NCBI GenBank assembly: GCA_029255685.2
Contig: CM055314.2
Location: 71,870,815 to 71,934,814 of the forward strand
Direction of reading: 5' to 3'
DNA: 64,000 nt
From: Silene conica
Lineage: Eukaryota; Streptophyta; Magnoliopsida; Caryophyllales; Caryophyllaceae
The notes under the pieces were generated by a model. That model made no database searches. It saw nothing but the letters and a program-made list of their open reading frames with translations, and was not told the DNA's origin. The number at the start of each line of letters is the position of its first letter. Positions within the stretch are counted from its first letter, which is position 1. Shown piece by piece: positions 46,265 to 56,064 of this stretch. A program made the translations under genes and the position numbers.

Positions 46265-48325
46265 TTGCTAAGTTTTATGCCTAGGGGTGACTCTAACTCT
46301 TTGTTGTCAACTTCTGAACCGGAGAGGCTCTTTCGGGCCTTAAGGAGGAAGACCATTGCAAGGGTAAGAATTGCGTCCCAAGCATCTACTAGCCATAACA
46401 ACCCCTCTTCATCCGGACCACCAAGTCCCAATCAAAGCAATCCTAGCCCAACATCCGACAATTTTGATAACCCGTTTTATCAATCACCACACGTTCCAAA
46501 TCACCATCAAATTCATATAATGGCCGCTCTTCGTGATCATAACCGGCCCAATCACAATGACACCACCAATCCAATCAACTTTGGTACTCTCGTCCCTCAA
46601 AATTTTGAAATACACCCTTCGCAAATGAGTTCTATCGAAAAGAATGCCTTTAGTGGGGCTTCTCACGAAGATGCTCATGGGCACTTGAGAAAATTCAAGG
46701 GTAAAGTCGCAATGATAAATAAAACGGGAGTACCCGAGGAGACATTAAGGCTTATGCTTTTCCCCTATTCCTTAACCGACAAGGCGGATAGGTGGTTAAA
46801 TGTGCATGCTCCAAACACATTCACCACTTGGGACGACTTGGCAACGGCCTTCCTTGCCAAGTACTATCCGTCCTCTAAGACCGCGATGCTCCGGAATGAG
46901 ATAACTCAATTTCAGCAAGACGAGGGAGAATCTTTGGGAGAAGCTTGGGATAGATATCAAGATTTGCTTGCTAAGTGCCCACACCACGGGATACCGACTT
47001 GGTACACGACCCAAACCTTTTTTCAGACTCTTCTCCCACGAACGAAAGAAATGGTTAATGCATCGGCGGGGGGTAGCTTTGACCACTTGCCGCATGAGGA
47101 GGGAACGGAGCTAATCAAAAAGATCGTTGATTCGGAGGAAAATTATGGTACTAGGGGGAATGTCTTGAGAAAGAGTAGCAAGTATCCTAGTGAGCACCTT
47201 TCCAACTCAAAGGCGAACGAGGAAACCAATGCCAAGTTGGACATGTTAACCAAGAAATTGGAAGAATTGACTAAGGGCTCCACTAGCAAAGAAACCAAGA
47301 GCAATGTCCCGGGGATGTACCAAGTAAATAGTGTTGCCACATGTGATTTGTGCGGAGGAAATGGGCACACATTTGAAGTTTGTGCAAACAACTCAATTGA
47401 GGGAAGTGGAAGTGAGGAAGAATTGTATGCTTTCCAAGCATTCAATAATCCTAGAGGCCAAAATACTTTCAACCCCAATTCAAACTACTATCATCAAGGG
47501 ATTAGAGGTAGTCCTTATATGATTTACAAAAGCACCAATGTCTTGAATCCTCATCAAATTCAACAACCTCAAGTGCAAAACCCCCCCGGTTTTCAACCAA
47601 AGGGTGGAAACTTCAACCCGAGGAACAATTTCAACAACAACAATTTCTACCAAGGCAACCAATCTAATCAAGTCAATCAAGGCTTTCAACAAAGTTTCAA
47701 TGACCCGAACTTTAATCCAAATTTCCAAAACAACCAAAACCCACAAAATTTCAATGCAAATTTCAATAACAACAACCAAAACCACAACCAACAAAATTTC
47801 CACAATCAACCCCCATTCCAAAACAATTTCAACAACCATAACCCACAACAAAACTTCCACAACAACAATTTCAACAATCAAAATCTCAATGACCAAAATT
47901 TCAACCAAAAATTTCCTAACCACCACCAAAACCCAAACTTCAACAATCAAGGACCCAAAACAAATCAACAAAGTGGGGGTGCAAGGAATGACTACGGGTT
48001 CCCCTTGCCCCTTACCAACACACCTCATCAAGATCTCTCAAGTGACTCTCAAGTTGGAGAGTTGCTTAAACTTGTGAAAGGCATGCAAGCGACACATAAT
48101 CAAGAAATGATGAATTTGAAGATGGCAAATCAAAAAGAGATCCGGGAGATGGAGGCTAGAGTTGCTTCACAAGCCTTAGCCAACCCACAAAGGCCACCGG
48201 GTGGCTTTCTTGCCCAAGGTCAAAGCTCCCGGGATGCTTCAAAACCACATGGTGTCAATGCTATTATGACAAGCAAACAAGAGCAACCTATGCTTGAGAA
48301 GAGAGATGATGAAGGAGGGTCCTAG
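46265..48325 (+). CDS. Gag with asparagine-rich prion-like region
   Basis: A 686-codon frame. The retrotransposon gag domain covers about residues 85-260 (NTFTTWDDLATAFLAKYYPS, ESLGEAWDRYQDLLAKCPHH). A knuckle-like CDLCGGNGHTFEVC lies near residues 360-375. Residues about 425-580 are extremely rich in Asn, Gln and Phe (repeats of NFNN, NFN, QNF), a prion-like low-complexity region. The end has a short helical segment (LKLVKGMQATHNQEMMNLKM). Starts shortly after the primer site. Confidence 0.88.
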   Translation: MLSFMPRGDSNSLLSTSEPERLFRALRRKTIARVRIASQASTSHNNPSSSGPPSPNQSNPSPTSDNFDNPFYQSPHVPNHHQIHIMAALRDHNRPNHNDTTNPINFGTLVPQNFEIHPSQMSSIEKNAFSGASHEDAHGHLRKFKGKVAMINKTGVPEETLRLMLFPYSLTDKADRWLNVHAPNTFTTWDDLATAFLAKYYPSSKTAMLRNEITQFQQDEGESLGEAWDRYQDLLAKCPHHGIPTWYTTQTFFQTLLPRTKEMVNASAGGSFDHLPHEEGTELIKKIVDSEENYGTRGNVLRKSSKYPSEHLSNSKANEETNAKLDMLTKKLEELTKGSTSKETKSNVPGMYQVNSVATCDLCGGNGHTFEVCANNSIEGSGSEEELYAFQAFNNPRGQNTFNPNSNYYHQGIRGSPYMIYKSTNVLNPHQIQQPQVQNPPGFQPKGGNFNPRNNFNNNNFYQGNQSNQVNQGFQQSFNDPNFNPNFQNNQNPQNFNANFNNNNQNHNQQNFHNQPPFQNNFNNHNPQQNFHNNNFNNQNLNDQNFNQKFPNHHQNPNFNNQGPKTNQQSGGARNDYGFPLPLTNTPHQDLSSDSQVGELLKLVKGMQATHNQEMMNLKMANQKEIREMEARVASQALANPQRPPGGFLAQGQSSRDASKPHGVNAIMTSKQEQPMLEKRDDEGGS

Positions 48326-48337
48326 GTAGAGCAAGTT

Positions 48338-49519
48338 ATGACGGTATTTGGAAGTGGAAGTGGGGAATGTGTTGAGGAGGAGGTGATGGTGATGGTGCCC
48401 AACACTCTTCCGGATGATTGTAATGAGGCCGACATTGATGATCTAAACTTTGTCATGCAACAAGTCTTGAACATTCCAAAGAAGAATTGTGATGGAGGCC
48501 CGAGTGCCAAAGGGAAAGAAGTTCATGTGATAGAAGAAGAGGACCATGGATATGTGGAGAGCCTCATGGAGAGAAAAATGTGCGAATTCTTTCGTAAAAT
48601 CACCAAGGGGGACCCTCGTTGAAATGAGTTGATCAAACTTGTTGAAGAAGTAGAGGCCACAATCCCCTCCACCCAAGCAAAGAGGGAAGTCAATGCCATT
48701 TCATTAGTGGCGAAAAAGATTCCAAGAGATTTGCCAATTAAGTTAGGAGACCCGGGGAGCTTCTCTATTCAATGCTCCGTAGGAGGAAGAAACATTGAGC
48801 ACGCCTTGTGCGATCTTGGAGCAAGTGTGAGTGTTATCCCACTTGCCATAGCAAAAAGATTGAACATTAAGCACTTGTCCCCTCCTATAACGGACATCAC
48901 TCTTGCCGACGGGACGGTTAGACCTACTATTGGGGTCCTTGAAGATGCGGTGGTCAAGGTGGGATCGCTTTCCATCCCCACCGACTTTATGGTCGTCGAT
49001 ATTCCGGTCGGTGAAAGCTCTTTTGTTATTCTTGGGAGGCCCTTCTTGGCCACCGGAGGAGCAATCATTGACGTGAAAAGAGGTAGGCTAACCTTTCAAG
49101 TTGAAGATGAGTTGTGTGAATTTGTGCTCCCAGATGCTCCGGACAAGTACCTCGAGGATAGACACAAAACCGTGAACTTGATTGCTACAATGGGGAAAGT
49201 TGAGCCTTCGGTGAAATTTGATGAAAAGGGTCCCTAAGAAAATATCAAGCTTAACTATTGTGAGCCATTTTGTGAGAAAGTGGAAAAACCCGTTGACAAG
49301 AAAGAAGAAGTTAATTCAAGTAGTTTCTTCAAAGGCCCCGAAAGTGGAAGGGGGGTGTTGAAGGAGCTTCTTTTGAAAAGGAATGTTAAAATTCGAGAAC
49401 CGGGATTGAACAAGATGGAAACCCGAAGTGCAAGCAAGGTCGAGTGCCCGGCCGAGGCTTTTGACCTTTTCTTAAGGTCCCTAGCTAGCATGGACGAGGT
49501 TTCAACCTACAAGACTTGA
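48338..49519 (+). pseudogene. Aspartic protease region of the gag-only Gypsy
   Basis: Pepsin-like retroelement protease with LCDLGASVSVIPLAIAKRL and FVILGRPFLATGGAIIDVKR, nearly the same motifs as the protease of the Gypsy at 31441-33930. Coding similarity fades after about 49.5 kb; the reverse transcriptase expected next is absent. The reading is broken. Confidence 0.85.
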
Positions 49520-49779
49520 TGATTGATAATGAAAGGTTTGGTGGAGTCACTTAATAACCACCGGTTGTAAGTATTAGTTTCCTTTAGTTCATCTAGATTG
49601 CATGTTAGTTTCATGGTTAGTTCGGTTTTTAGTTTAATTTTTAGCTTGCATAAGATATTTGGATATGTTTGTTGCTTGTTTATGGGTAATTCATGAGCAT
49701 AGTCGGAGGATTATAGGCAAAACCGTTGTTGGCAAAGTTGATTTTTATGTTCAAATTAAATTATTTCTCGAAATTGTGT

Positions 49780-50345
49780 ACAGGTGCTCCCAGCCGGCCC
49801 ACCGGCCGACGGTACCATACCGGCTGGGAGGACCTGGACACATTTCTGTTTTTGATAGTTTATTTGGGCAGATTTCAGATTTTACATCCCCAGCCTGTAC
49901 CAAACCGGCAGCCGGTCAGCCGGCTGAGAAGACGAATACTTGTTCAAAAATCAAAAATTCAAGAAGGCTTGATTCCCAGCCGGCAGGCCGGCAGCCGGCC
50001 CACCGGCTGAGAATCATGAGTTGTGAACCAAGTGTGAAGAAAAAGCAAAGGAGAAGGATCCCAAGCCGGTCGGCCGGCAGCCGGTCCGCCGGCTGGGAGT
50101 TTTTGTAAGTGAAGAAAGTGAAGCAAAGAAGGCTCCCCAGCCGGTCGGCCGGCAGCCGGCCCGCCGGCTCGGAGCTTTTGTGAGTGAGTTTGAAGAAGAA
50201 GAGAAGACGGAGGAGATTTGAAGACTGATTTTAAGCCGGTCCGCCGGCTCAGAATCAAAGCCCTTAGACAAATTTTCGAAAAATCGAAAAAATTCCTAAC
50301 CCTAACTCTCAGCCGGTCGGCCGGCGGCCGGTCCCGAACCGGCTG
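49780..50345. repeat. Internal CCGG palindrome array (seven units)
   Basis: Six full units start near 49794, 49894, 49980, 50066, 50141 and 50313, and one reduced unit lies near 50235. Each full unit has four CCGG-type cores; steps are 11-7-8, 8-7-11 or 8-7-8 bp. Units carry outer arms CCCAGCCGG...CCGGCTGGG that can fold as hairpins. Same unit type as in the LTRs. Confidence 0.9.
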
Positions 50346-50540
50346 AGAGGCCCTTGTCGCGTTAATAAAAACACAAAACCACCTCATTTCTTCCTCATTT
50401 CCCTTCATTTCTTCCACTCTCTTCCTTATTTCCTCCTCTCCTTTTCATCCCTTACCTTCAAAAACACCCCACAAACTCAACCAAACTCTCTCCAAATCAA
50501 AACCCCCTTCATTCCCTCATCACCTCTCCTTCAAATAGCC

Positions 50541-52258
50541 ATGTCAGGAAGAACAGAAAGGCGACCCAAATCAAGGCACGACCCTATGGTGGAGCAAGAA
50601 GTTCAGAATGTGATGGATAGTAGCAACATTGGCCCGGATCCTTGCTTTCCCGGACTCACCTTTGCTACAATTCAGCAAAAAGGTAATTTCACCTATTTTA
50701 AGAATCGCCCCCTTCACCCAACTAGGTTTATTGATAGAGCCGGTTTGAGGGAAATAGGGATTGAGAAAATAACCGCGGCTCTTTTTGACGGTATGAATAT
50801 GAAAGCTTTGTATGAAACAAAACCGGTTCACACATCTCCCCGGTTAACTTGGGAATTTTTGAGTTCTTTGGTAGTGACTAAGAACCGAACCTTGGGAAAA
50901 GTTGCCTTCTTAGAGTTCCGATTGATGAATAAGGAACATCGTCTCACATTAGAGGAATTTGCCTTAATTTTTGGGCTCGACGGAAAATTGCCCATTAAGC
51001 CTCCGGAGGGCTTTAATACCGAACTCATTTGGACAGCCATCACCGGTCTTGTAAGTGATAAAAACAAAAAGAAACCGGCTAATAGGGTGCATTTGGCACC
51101 GATTAGGATATGGCATAGGTTCATGGGGTGGACCGTTTTCTCTAGGGATGAATCGCATAATTTCACTACTACGGAGCTCGAGATACTTGGTTGTTATTTG
51201 GTTGGTGGCCCGAAACTAAACATTGCTCACCATATGGCTTCACTTGAGTAGGTTGGCATCCCAACCTCAGCTTACTACCCCCATTTGTGTTGGGGGGATG
51301 GTCACTTTGATTGCCAGTAACCGTTGTCAGAGGCACTTCACTGTTGACTACATTCAAGGTGAGAACGTGTTATCTCGCCGATACTTACAGGAGGCTTTGG
51401 GGTGGATCAAGTATAACCCCAGTGATCGTAATGAGTATTGGCAGATTCGCGTAGACAATAAGTTCAGGAACTCGGTGCCCTTGCCTAACACCGAGAGGAT
51501 GAGAGTTGTCCCCGGGAACACCTCCTACTTCCTTGATATAGAGGTGGACCCCGAGGAGCTCCCTCCCGACCAGCGTGCTCCGAGAGTTTACACCAGAGAT
51601 AGAGTCGGTGCCACTCCTTCCGACCTCCAGTTTGAGCCATTTCAGGAGCCCCCTATTACCATGTCCCAGTTCCAGAGTGGTCCCTCGTACTTCCAGGGAT
51701 CTACCTCCGCCTCCGGTTCATCTTCATCTTCATGCCCCCAAGAGCTTATAGATTTCATGTCCCGGGTTGAATTGGGAATGAAGAAAGCGGCGGACTTAGC
51801 AGACGAGCGCCAAGCATTGGCCGATGAGCGTCACAGGGATGTGACCTATAGGCTTGATTACCTCTACCATGATCAAGCCTATGGGACATTTCCGAGTTAT
51901 GATCGGTCCGTCCGCGAGAGTTATCATCATCCGGCCGGTGGCCGCCCATCTTACTACATGCCTCCTGATAGGGGTTATGTGCCTCCCGAGGGTCATTTTT
52001 GCGGGGAGATTAACGTCGCCCCGGGTTATTTTTCAAACCCGATCTTTCCCCCCAACTTCCGGGGAAATGCGGATTCGGGCCCTCCGAGGCATTCATCCTT
52101 CCATGGTGGGTTTAGTGATGCGGGGAGCTAGTGGGTCACATGCCTCCCCCTTCCGTGATGTTATGATCAACCCGAGCGACTATATGCAAGTGGATGGGAA
52201 TGATGATGATGGAAGCGGTAATGACGGTTTTGAGTCCGAGGATCACTTTGATCAATGA
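50541..52258 (+). pseudogene. Athila ORF-1-type gene of the gag-only Gypsy
   Basis: Starts MSGRTERRPKSRHDPMVEQE and continues with MNKEHRLTLEEFALIFGLDG, LEILGCYLVGG and, later, a Pro/Ser-rich and Tyr/Pro-rich tail. The FALIFGLxG motif and length match the Athila ORF-1 family and the related frame at 19132-20562. About one break. Function unknown. Confidence 0.78.
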
Positions 52259-54370
52259 CCACCTTTGGAGGTGGTAGGTTGGTGATGATTATGCTCCCCA
52301 TGGAAAAATCCAAAGCAAGTAACTCCCTTAATCCAAATTTCGATTTAGTTTGCATTTCCTTTCTAGCATGCGTTTAGAGTAGTTAGTTTAGTTTAGTTAG
52401 TTTGTTTTAGTTTTCTTTTCATGTTTTCACATCATTAGTTTAGATGCATATAGTTGCATTCATGTAAATGCATTAGATTTATATTTTTGTATCATATTGT
52501 CACATGTAGTTTGCATACATGTAGATTAGAGCATTTAGTTTAGTTTTTAGTTTTTCATCTTCTTTTGTCTCTTTTTGTTTTTATTGCCTTCATAAAAATC
52601 AAAAATCCAAAAAAAATTGAAAAACCAAAAACTTTCAAAAATATGTTCTTTATTTTCCGGTTTTCCTCCTCACATTATGCATATAAATAAGTGTGGGGAC
52701 CACCTTGTGAGACCGTGTTAGACCTTGACTCGACCTAAGACCGACCTTAGCTACTCAAATGTGAGGATAGAGCCTCCTTTTTAGTCGGTCCATCAAACCG
52801 ACTCAGTTTAGGATCGTGAGTAGTCCTCCTTACGTGGTGTGTTATGTTTATACGCATAAGAATGGCGCTCGTTCCTTATTTCCGTGATTTATGTTCATGT
52901 GCATGTGAGACAACTTTTGTTCCAAATAAATCAACTCCACATTTGCCAAATTAGCCTTGTTTTGACCCTTGCATCTTATTTCCCTTTTGTTTAACCACTT
53001 TGAGCCTTAACCTTTTCATTTGGCCTAAACTACTAAATGAACTACATCCCAAAAACATCCTTCCTTGATCAAGAATGGTTGCTTTTATGGTGATTTGTTA
53101 GTGGTAGAGTCGGGAATTTAGATGCCGGTTGGTGGCTTCTTCCGTTGTGGTCGTTACTTTGTGTTTATTTGGTGTTTGGGAGTTTGAAAAAGAAAAGAAA
53201 AGAAAAAATGAAAAAAGAAAGAAAATAGAAAATCAAAGAAAAAAGTTGAAAAAGTCTTGAAAAATCCAAAAAGAAAAATGTAAATACGTGTTTTGAATGA
53301 GAAAAATGCTAGCAACAAGTCCCTTCCATCAAGGGGACTTAGAAAAAGCCGTTGCTGCAATAACGCGGTCTTTTGATGTTTTTGCACGCGTGCCGGGTTT
53401 ACACATTTTTTGCATGAGATTTGATTTTCAAGTCGTGTGTTAGGGTGTAGACGTTGTTCGGTGTTTCTAATAATGACCGCGTTGTATAAGTTTGTGATGG
53501 GTCCGATTTTTCCAAAGTAAGTGGGGTTTATGCAATTTTTGCTTGGTTTTGCAAAAACCAAAGTTAGGGCATAGACGTTTCTTAGTTGTTGTAATAAGGT
53601 GTTGTGTTGACTATGGCGATCATTCTTGTTTTTGAACCTCAAATCCCAGAACGGTGCTTGCACCAAACCATTTTCACCCAACCCAAGCCCCGTTACATCC
53701 TTACGGTTGTTCTCATCATGTGCATTTGCATTTTTCGTTGATTTTTGGATGGAGTACCATTCTAGATTGCGGGCATGCTTCGCAAGTTGAGGTAGGTGAG
53801 TGATTTTGGTTACTTTTTGTCACAAAAATCGCCCCCCTTTCTTTCCTTGTGTGTTGAGTGTCACCCGTGAGAGTCGGTACTTAGGGTTCTTTTATCGGTT
53901 ATGGGTCTTGCATGGAGTCGAATCATTTGAGTGTCGTGTCATTCTTGGAAGTATAGCTTAGTACTTCCGTTTGCCCGCCTTGAATTAGTTTCTTGGTCTT
54001 TGGTGATGTCATTCTTGGTTGCTTGAGCTTGATTTAGGGGTTTGACACCTTGGTTAGACTTTGAGTCGGCATCCTCCGCTATAGACCTCCTTTGTTTTGT
54101 TTTTCAAAACCCCGCTTGAATGAGGCGAGCGGTTTTCTTTTCCTTTTTCCGATGCATGTTGCTTGTCTATACGTGTTATGTTTTTACTTGTTTGCATCAA
54201 AAGTTTTGTAGCAAGACCTTACTTGCCTTGCAATAGGGCATCCTCCCTCATGAATGTCAAATTGTGAGTTGAAAGGGCTACGGGTGTAGCTAAACCCGAT
54301 TCGGCTTATAGTTAGCTTAGTTAGTTGTTTCTTTGTTTTCTAATAAGGGTTATGTAGTCGCTTGATCTCT
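52259..54370 (+). other. 3' noncoding region of the gag-only Gypsy
   Basis: 2.1 kb without a credible gene on either strand. A second polypurine-like string, AAGTGTGGGGACC, occurs near 52690, and an A-rich purine tract lies near 53185-53280. Frames seen on the minus strand are low-complexity artefacts. Confidence 0.6.
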
Positions 54371-54407
54371 TACTCGAGGACGAGTAAGGTTTAAGTGTGG
54401 GGAATTC
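54371..54407 (+). promoter_or_regulatory. Stem-loop and polypurine tract of the gag-only Gypsy
   Basis: TTACTCG-AGGA-CGAGTAA (7-bp stem, AGGA loop) followed by GGTTTAAGTGTGGGGAATTC, then the 3' LTR. Counterpart of the structure at 17411-17446. Confidence 0.82.
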
Positions 54408-56064
54408 TGATGAGCTCCATTTTGGTCATCATTTTCTTTATATATTCTTCATTTTCGGTCCCGAATCGACCTCGTTTTGCGTGCCTTTGATTGTTATTAC
54501 GCCCGTTACCTCGTCTATTCCTATTTGTTTCACATTTTGTAGGTATTACGGCGGGGGGCGAAGAAACGGGAGCAAACGGGACGATTTTGGTGCGATTTAT
54601 GAAGAATCATGAAGGAATTGTGAAGAGTCCATTCTCAGGCCCTCCCAGCCGGTCCCCAACCGGCGGCCGGTAGGCCGGCTTGGAGCCTTGGCTCAAGATT
54701 TTGACAAAAACGTGAAGAAACATTCCAGTGCCTAAAATCAGCCTCCCAGCCGGCAGCCGGTAGGCCGGCTGGGGATCATGTCATGCCTTAGTTATTTTGA
54801 AGAAATAATGAAGAAGTCAGATTGAAGAAATAGGGCTCCCAGCCGGTGGACAACCGGCAGCCGGTCCACCGGCTGAGGGGACCTGTACAAGCTGAATATT
54901 GAAGAAGAAATCAGAAGTGAGCTAAAGGCCTCCCAGCCGGTGCCAGACCGGCAGCCGGCCGGTCGGCTGGGAATCATGGCCAAGTGGAAAATTCTTTCAG
55001 AAGTCCATATTTAGACTCTCAGCCGGTCGACCGGCTGGGAGTCGCTTTTCAGAAATTCGCGCACTATATAAACCCGCACTTAGTCTATTATTTGAGACGT
55101 TACTTTTGCACGCTTTTCTAGGGTTTTTCACTGCTCCATTAGTTCATACTTAGACACAAAAACTCTCTTAAACATTTTAATCCTCTTTAGATCTTAGTTT
55201 AATCTTTCAATCCTTGTTAATCTTTCCTTAGTAATCTACTTAGTCTTGTTCTTGAGCAATTGTAAGAGGATATTTTGGGTTGTAATTTGAAGGGTTTGAA
55301 AGGATTCTTCATCTTGTTATCCAAGTTGCCTCCTTTTCCTTTGCTATTGGTATAATCCTCCAATCTCTACTTAGTTTTTACATTTATTTAAGTTTCTTTT
55401 GAATCAATTGTTTACCCTTTACTTGTTCATGATGGTTAGTATTTGTTTATGTCTTACTCACATGTTTTCCCTTGCCATGAGTGAGTAGTCCCTTTACTAG
55501 GGTTAGGGGTGAACTTGGGTAGTTGATATTGATGTTTGTTGTTTAGGGTTAGGGTTTTGGTTTCGTTTTTGTTAGGTTTTCAATGTATGCATGCTAGATG
55601 TTTGATGAAATGCCTCAACGACGGTTGGGCATGATTCTCATTGTTGTTTGCCGTAGACGATAGTCTAGGACCTTCATAGGCATGTGTATATGTTAGGTTG
55701 ACCTTGTTTGTAGCGAAAGCTAGAATAGGACTCGACCTTAGGTTAGTCAAATCGAAAGACGAGACGGACCTAGACCTAACATAGATGAGACCACCTACCC
55801 CTATACATGTTTGATATCGACTACCCTAGCAACCCCCGACACCCTAGTCGCTTTAATCATCTATTTCATTTCAATTTACTTGCTTTAGTAGTTAATTAGT
55901 CTTTTCAATCACCAACCTATTACCCTGACTCTTGCTTAAATTAGAACGTAACTATACAACTATCCCCACCGTCTTCGCGAACGATAACCCTATTATACTA
56001 CTTAATTTGGGTTTTTATAAATGTGTTTGATGCGTGAGAACCGACGACTAAATCGCGCGCATCA
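54408..56064 (+). repeat. 3' LTR of the gag-only Gypsy
   Basis: 1657 bp. It lacks 11 bp and 18 bp present in the partner LTR; both missing pieces lie within CCGG palindrome units (second and fifth), as expected for slippage at hairpins. Confidence 0.94.

Larger units (their letters stand above)
44408..56064 (+). mobile_element. Gypsy-related element with gag and protease but no RT or integrase
   Basis: LTRs of 1686 and 1657 bp (TGATGAG...GCATCA) are flanked by a perfect duplication, CATGT (44403-44407 and 56065-56069). Order: primer site, gag, protease, a CCGG palindrome array, an Athila ORF-1-type gene, a 2.1-kb noncoding region, stem-loop and polypurine tract. In 8.3 kb of internal sequence no reverse transcriptase, RNase H or integrase motif was seen on either strand. 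LTRs differ by about nine substitutions and two short deletions, so the insertion is recent, roughly 0.2-0.4 million years. The reading frames have about three breaks. It resembles non-autonomous TR-GAG-like elements moved by a partner's enzymes. Inserted in the MULE transposase. Confidence 0.92.

Noticed and set aside
47480-48077. Ile/Val-rich minus-strand and Thr/Ser-rich plus-strand ORFs across the Asn-rich Gag region
   Set aside because: Other-frame readings of the low-complexity Gag codons.
53154-53681. 175-residue minus-strand ORF ending in a Phe-rich stretch
   Set aside because: Lies in the retroelement 3' noncoding region; the Phe-rich end is antisense to a purine tract, and no family is recognisable.
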